Shown here: in pieces, positions 59,204 to 64,000 of the stretch
Layout of the letters: the number at the start of each line of letters is the position of its first letter
Position numbering within the stretch: the first letter of the stretch is position 1
From: Echinometra lucunter
Lineage: Eukaryota > Echinodermata > Echinoidea > Camarodonta > Echinometridae
DNA length: 64,000 bases
Assembly: GCA_029962745.1 (NCBI GenBank)
Contig: CM057156.1
Location: forward strand, 28,214,731-28,278,730
Direction: 5' to 3'
Position numbers and translations under genes: made by a program
The notes under the pieces: generated by a model
What the model was told of the DNA's origin: nothing
The model's input: the letters and a program-made list of their open reading frames with translations, nothing else
The model's database searches: none

Positions 59204-59570
59204 ATGGCGACACAGCCCCAAAGCGAAATGACGGAGGAAATTGCAGAGCTTCGTGCCATCGTCCAAGATTACAAACCAGGCAAAAGCGTCACCCTGCCCG
59301 ACAAGATCTCCTTTCCCGAAAACCTCTTCATTGGGTTATTTGGGAGAACCGGGTGCGGGAAAAGTTCTCTGATAAATTCCCTGAAGTTTGCAGCTCTGGG
59401 ACGTTTGAGGAAGTCGCAATGGGTTGAAGTAGCCACTCAAGAGAAAACAGGAGGCCATACAATGTTCAGAAAGATCGCTAATTTGACCCAATGTATCTAC
59501 GTCATTGACAACCGTGGCCTTGACAACCCAAATGCTGAACAAGCTCAGGCCGAAATAGCAGCACAACTTA
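59204..59570 (+). CDS. First coding exon of a P-loop GTPase-like protein (5' part only)
   Basis: ATG at 59204 (MATQPQSEMTEEIAELRAIV), open to a GTAAGT donor at 59571, phase 1, 122 codons. Walker A/G1 motif GRTGCGKSSLINSL at ~residues 48-61 and an IDNRGL segment near residue 108 in the place of a G3 DxxG motif show a P-loop nucleotide-binding domain of the septin/IRG/AIG1-like kind, possibly GTP-binding; N-terminal residues 8-20 look helical. The G4 (N/T)KxD region would lie in later exons, which I could not find before the window ends. A possible 5' UTR acceptor (TTTGCAG) lies at 59164-59170. Resembles uncharacterised proteins of marine invertebrates; exact family uncertain. Confidence 0.8.
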
Positions 59571-60007
59571 GTAAGTACATTCTTTTCATTTTGTTTGGTT
59601 TCTTTCTGTTTCTTGATCCCATTGACCTTTGGGGATCAGTGGCGTAACAGCCGAGGGAGCAGGGGGGCAGAGTGCCCCCTGAAGGATTTCAGCGGGAAAA
59701 TCCACCAAACAACCGGGAAAAATGAAAGGGAGGGAAAGGAAGAGAAAGGAAGGGAGAAGGGGAAGGAAGCAGAAGAAGAAAGGAAAAGAAAGAAGAAGAA
59801 AGGAAAAGAAAGAAGGAGAAAGGGAAAGAAAGAAAGAAGGAGAAAGAGAAAGGAAGGAGAAAGGGAAAGAAAAAGGAGAAAGAGGAGAAAGAAGAAGACA
59901 GAGAGGGAGAAGAGGGAAAGGAGGAAAAAAGAAGAAAGCAAAGGGAAACAAAAGAAATGAGGGAAAATTTAGTACCAAAACTCCCTGGACCCCCGCAGTG
60001 GCTTTCC

Positions 60008-60258
60008 TAGTCTAGATTCTGGACTCTTTTTATGAAGTTTTTATATTCCCCGAAACAGCTGCTAAACTCACTGTACGCGTCAAGTCGAGTGATAGCGCGA
60101 TCCCGAGAACCTCAGAGAACCTGTCCACCCGGAGTCTTTTTTCCGCGGGCGGACAGGTTCTCGGGATCGCGCCATCACTCGACTTGACGTGCACACTGAG
60201 TTTGGCAGCTGTTTCGGGGAATATAAAACTTCATAAAAAGAGTCCAGAATCTAGACTA
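60008..60258. mobile_element. 251-bp fold-back element with 9-bp target duplication
   Basis: TAGTCTAGATTCTGGACTCT on the left is inverted at the right end, and pairing continues through most of the element (TATTCCCCGAAACAGCTG; GTCAAGTCGAGTGAT; CGCGATCCCGAGAACC). TGGCTTTCC flanks it on both sides (59999-60007 and 60259-60267). Long arms and a 9-bp duplication fit Mutator-like (MULE) MITEs. Confidence 0.85.
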
Positions 60259-60371
60259 TGGCTTTCCCTGTAGACTCTCATCAGGGGCCCTAAGCCAGAA
60301 CCCTGGGTCGCACCCGTTTAGGGCTTCGCAACAAGCAACTCGCGGTGCGGACTCACCTCCGCATATTCTAT

Positions 60372-60530
60372 TTCTAGACTTAGTTGCCGGGAAATTTTCG
60401 GCTCTGCCCCCCTCCCCCCCCCCCCCCCCGATAACAGGCAGAGAATGTAAGAGACCGGGAACAGAAAACGAACAATTCAAAGAAACGTCAGAGCTTACGC
60501 GCTTCGCGTGGGAGGGGAAAATCACAATCC
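60372..60530 (+). repeat. Dispersed repeat copy A
   Basis: TCTAGACTTAGTTGCCGGGAAATTTTCGGCT-type start, a C-run, GATAACAGGCAGAGA and CGCTTCGCGTGGGAGG recur at 63856-64000 with the same order. I write only the shared short blocks; the unit is ~150 bp. Confidence 0.75.
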
Positions 60531-61596
60531 CTGCACCCTCCCCCTAGCATGCCTAGGGAGCGCGCTTCGCACTATCGTCCTCCTTAAAGGTGAAATTCAA
60601 AGAAAATCACGGGATAGGGTTAATTATATATGAATGGAAACGGGGAAGTATGTAGAAGACAGTGGTGTTCATTATTGCTCCTGTAAATTCCAAGAAATTA
60701 TCTAAAAACACATTTTCCAAAAACGCCCCTCTGATTCTCAGAACCCGGAAGTGGCTGCGAGAGAAACGAGTCCCCAATGATGACGTAGGTATATGGACGA
60801 TCTGCGGCGAGCTATAGCGCTTGCACGTAATAAAACATTGTACATTGAGATGATCGCATGCAATTTTGATGGCTTTTAGCCCGGCTTTTAGATACTGTTA
60901 TTAAGAGAGGAGGCAAAACTGCAGTGGCTTAATATTTACATTACCTCATTGATGAGTCGATTTTCTTTTCTTTTTTGGTCAAAGCAGAATTTAAAGTAGG
61001 AAACTGACATGAAAATGACAAAGAAAACCAAGCCCGGCAGGGATGCAAATGTCAAACTACGTACGTCCCAAAACGACATTGCATCAAATTCTCGGAGACA
61101 GAACTGATTAAGAGACGCGCTCGACAAATCATGATTGTATGTAAAAGCTACCTAGATAATATTGTTGTATAAGGAAAATTGATGCTTCTTGCAGAAACTA
61201 TCTTGATCTACAACATTCCTCTTTACTAAAATCTCGTATTTAACATGATAGGAATGGCTAGCTAGCGTACAGAGACTGGACGTCACCACTGATCTCAGAT
61301 AGTGTAGAGCCGGGGTGTAGAGATGAACATCATACATGTATTGCATTATAGCGTAGCTTCAGTCTTTATGAAGGGATTTTTTCTTGTAATACTCTGATTA
61401 AACGTGATTTCGATAAGGAATTTCATTCGAAAAATATTTTTCAAGGAATTTATTCTTTTTTAGTGCAGGTTATGATGATTTTCAAGCAAATAAACAGTGA
61501 AAATAACCCAGATACGAAATTGTAACTGAGCTAAGACTAGCACCAAGGGCCTAATTGAATTACAAGCCAAATTACTCTCACCTTCGCCTCACCTAC
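60531..61596. other. No further GTPase exon seen
   Basis: The next exon of the + strand GTPase-like gene would need phase 1 and a continuing GTPase core. Nothing here fits; frames are short and unlike the family. Confidence 0.5.
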
Positions 61597-62183
61597 TGTC
61601 GTGTAGGGATCGGATTTTAGTGTTAAGTTCAATCGTCCAGCAACAGAGAACATGTACATTGAAGACACGAAGATTCAAAGTCAGTTAGAGTATGAAGTTA
61701 ACATTTATTCAGTTGAAGATCAAAGATATGAACAGAAGTCTAGAGTAAGTCTGATGGTGACTGTACTCTGATGATGTCTTGAATTCAGTCTGAAGTATTC
61801 TGAAGTATTCTGGTTCTCACTCTCTCTGATTGGAGTCCTGAAGTGAACCCCTTTTATAATGAGTAAACCCTCTACTGGGAGTTGGTCAACCTTGAGCTCT
61901 TGACCAAAGGCCTAATGTACGTCATAACTTTTACTCAGTATTGGGGGAGTGGGTCAGTTATCTGGAAGGAGTGATGTAGTGGATAAGAAGACCATAAAGT
62001 GACCAGTGCGTCATAGCTTTAGTTGGAAGATGTATGAGTAATACTTTCTGAAGAAGAGTGAAGTTTGTAAACATTTAACTTCCTGTTTTACTTCCTGTAG
62101 AAGTATTGATTAAGTATTGATAGATATATATATATAGATTGATTGATATAGAAAATGTGAAATTGGTTTATTATCACATAACA
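61597..62183 (-). repeat. Complete 587-bp 3' LTR
   Basis: TG...CA ends. Minus-strand TATAAAAGG at about 61858-61850 is a TATA box and AATAAA at 61709-61704 a polyadenylation signal, giving a U3-R-U5 layout. Confidence 0.75.
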
Positions 62184-62935
62184 TCCCCTTTTGTTAGAAA
62201 ATGTTGCTTTCCCTTATTTGTTTAAAGTAAATTATGTCTCAATCAACTTAAAGGGATAATCAATAGAAAAACATAGAAATTTACAGTATAAGATAAGCAA
62301 CATTCTATTCTACAATTTATTCTATCCTAACAAACATATCAAAACATAAGAAGAGTAGAAAAAGAAAGAAAATCAGAAATAAAAGAAGAAAAGGGATTTT
62401 AAAGAATATTCAATCAAAATCTATTCCAAAAATATATAAATTTAACTTCTAAATTCACATTGATTTGTTAATGAAGTTAAAAGATAACTTAATAGAACTT
62501 GAACGCTAAAGAAATAATGACATTTCAATTATTCTTAATTATACCTTGAAGATTAATGAGTTTCTAATACCATGAAGTTATACAGAAATCCTGCAATACA
62601 ATACCAAATCAGCATCGTTTGAAAGTCATTATAGAAAGCAATAAAACTGAAGTTGAGGTAAACAATAAATCCAAAACTGAAACATACTGTTGGTAGTTTC
62701 CCGCTATTGTTTACCTCCTTGAACTATAACAAGATGAATTATAACTTTGATGAATTGAAGTTGGGGTAGTATAACAAATTATGATGTGATCAAAATAGTT
62801 GCCTTACTTCACAGTAACATCATATAAATCAATCAGTTTCGAACTGCGAGCTCATCATTACAGGGAAATGTGCATCTATGCCAAAATTTAAATCATTTTG
62901 TACTTCCTATTCTGAAGCATATAAGACATAGAATG

Positions 62936-63070
62936 TATAGATGTATGAGTACTTTCTGAAAAAGAGTGAAGTTTGTAAACATTTAACATCCTGTTTTACT
63001 TCCGTAGAAGTATTGATTAAGTATTGATAAATTATAGAAAATGTGAAATTGGTCTTATTATCACATAACA
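62936..63070 (-). repeat. 5' LTR remnant
   Basis: About 130 bp close to the first part of the full LTR (shared GAAGTTTGTAAACATTTAAC and AAGTATTGATTAAGTATTGA), then broken. Confidence 0.75.
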
Positions 63071-63074
63071 CTAC

Positions 63075-63855
63075 TTCACCTCACCTACCTACTACATACA
63101 AACAATTGACCACTGAACTGCCGAGTATGGAAACGTTAACTTGAGCTTATAAAAGCACATGTAAATATAAATTAGCTAGTTAATAGAAAAGAAAAAGAAA
63201 CCAAATTAGCAGTAAGGTGATTACCGTTTCTATATTTACTTTAGAAAAGTTAAAACTATTCTCCAAGAAAACAGTTTTAAATTCAAGAAAACAAAGTATT
63301 CCGTCTATCTCTCCGTCTTTCGTGAATTATAACACCCGTAAAATTAAAATGGTATGCCCCACAACCGTTACATAGTACGCACAAGGGAGACTCTTCTATT
63401 ATATTATGGGGTGTTTTCCCTTTATAATTGCAAAAAAGTTATCGTTTATTCGTATAATTTCTCCGACATATTAAATAGAATGGTTGAAACATACTTTGCA
63501 AACATTCACAGAATGACGAATTCATCCAAACAATGCAGAAACATCGTTTTAATCACTCACTCGGACACGGTACATCACATTCACCACATTCACAACACAC
63601 CACATCACAGGCTATTGTTCATATGATTACGTCACGGATCTCGCATCGAGTTGGGCAACGTATGCACAGGCAACATTGGGGGTCCGTTTTATCGATTTGT
63701 GACAGCCAAAAATTTGTTTCCCAGTTACTTTTCAAAAGTTTCAATCGTTTTCATAGTGATTTGTGCACCATAAACTTTATTTTGATGTGAAATTCGAGCA
63801 TATTCAAAACCTATGAATAGCAACTTTGAAATGAAATTCTAGCTACACCACTGAT
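63075..63855. other. No gene seen
   Basis: AT-rich sequence with a CACATTCACCACA-type patch near 63570-63610. Two open frames of 85-90 codons have no recognisable content. Confidence 0.5.
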
Positions 63856-64000
63856 TCTAGACTTAATTACCGGGAAATTTTTGGCTATGCGTATGTCCCC
63901 TCCCCCCCCCCCCCCCCCCGATAACAGGCAGAGAGCGTAAGAGCGGGAACTGACAGCGAAAAACCGTCGGAGGTTCCGCGCTTTGCGCAGGAGGGGGAAA
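63856..64000 (+). repeat. Dispersed repeat copy B, cut by window end
   Basis: Second copy of the unit at 60372-60530: TCTAGACTTAATTACCGGG, C-run, GATAACAGGCAGAGAGCGTA and GCGCTTTGCGCAGGAGGG. Confidence 0.75.

Larger units (their letters stand above)
61597..63070 (-). mobile_element. Internally deleted LTR retrotransposon
   Basis: On the minus strand it begins TGTTATGTGATAATAA at 63070 and ends CACGACA at 61597, flanked by CTAC (as + strand) on both sides. The upstream LTR keeps only its first ~130 bp; the downstream LTR is full length and is preceded by a polypurine tract (AAAAGGGGA, complement of 62184-62192). The ~750 bp between has no coding sequence, so gag/pol are gone. Confidence 0.75.

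Noticed and set aside
59586..60015. Lys/Glu/Arg-rich or Phe/Leu/Ser-rich frames of 100-130 codons
   Set aside because: Caused by the purine-rich tract at 59720-59950; no domain features.
60936..61127. 63-codon minus-strand frame with a hydrophobic stretch
   Set aside because: Single short frame with no splice context or homology; hydrophobicity expected from T-rich DNA.

Overview
This is a stretch of animal nuclear genome (about 36-37% GC, spliced genes, dense repeats), most likely from a marine deuterostome and probably an echinoderm such as a sea urchin. That assignment is an inference from the ADAMTS7/12-type gene, the many terminal-inverted-repeat (TIR) elements, the repeated GCGAGCGAGCGAAGCGAGC-type motif and the very many poly-G/poly-C runs. 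No bacterial operon, CRISPR array, rRNA or true tRNA gene was seen.

Layout. 1-19.3 kb is gene-poor: microsatellites, tRNA-derived SINEs, a LINE 3' end (5.8-6.0 kb), a Helentron/pearl-like element with four ~151-bp units (6.3-7.06 kb), two fold-back MITEs (12.9 and 16.4 kb), a long CTA tract and an inverted minisatellite (17.4-18.1 kb). 19.3-41.07 kb holds one complete + strand gene of 22 coding exons for an ADAMTS7/ADAMTS12-class secreted metalloprotease. All exon phases agree and the coding length is 3711 nt (1236 residues). Domain order is signal peptide, prodomain, metalloprotease (HEMGHNFGMQHD), disintegrin-like, TSR1, Cys-rich, spacer, TSR2-4, linker, TSR5, PLAC. Its introns hold decayed copies of exon 8 and apparently exon 3, plus several MITEs and SINEs. 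41.1-55 kb is again repeat territory: a possible 2.7-kb TIR element, a LINE reverse-transcriptase remnant, MITEs, tandem GCGAGC-motif arrays and one possible terminal exon on the - strand (49939-50315).

55.1-59.6 kb holds a head-to-head pair. A two-exon - strand gene encodes a 413-residue protein with Rossmann-like segments flanking a Ser/Thr/Lys-rich linker. A + strand gene begins with a P-loop GTPase-like exon (GRTGCGKSS, DNRG) and runs on without visible further exons. The ~975 bp between their start codons carries a diverged direct duplication and three NF-kappaB-like sites, so a shared inducible promoter is possible. 60-64 kb contains a fold-back element with a 9-bp target duplication, a deleted LTR retrotransposon with intact hallmarks (4-bp duplication, TG...CA ends, polypurine tract, TATA box, polyadenylation signal) and two copies of another dispersed repeat.

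The ADAMTS protein should act outside the cell on matrix substrates. The head-to-head pair looks intracellular and may be immune-related. Nothing in the sequence links the two loci functionally.
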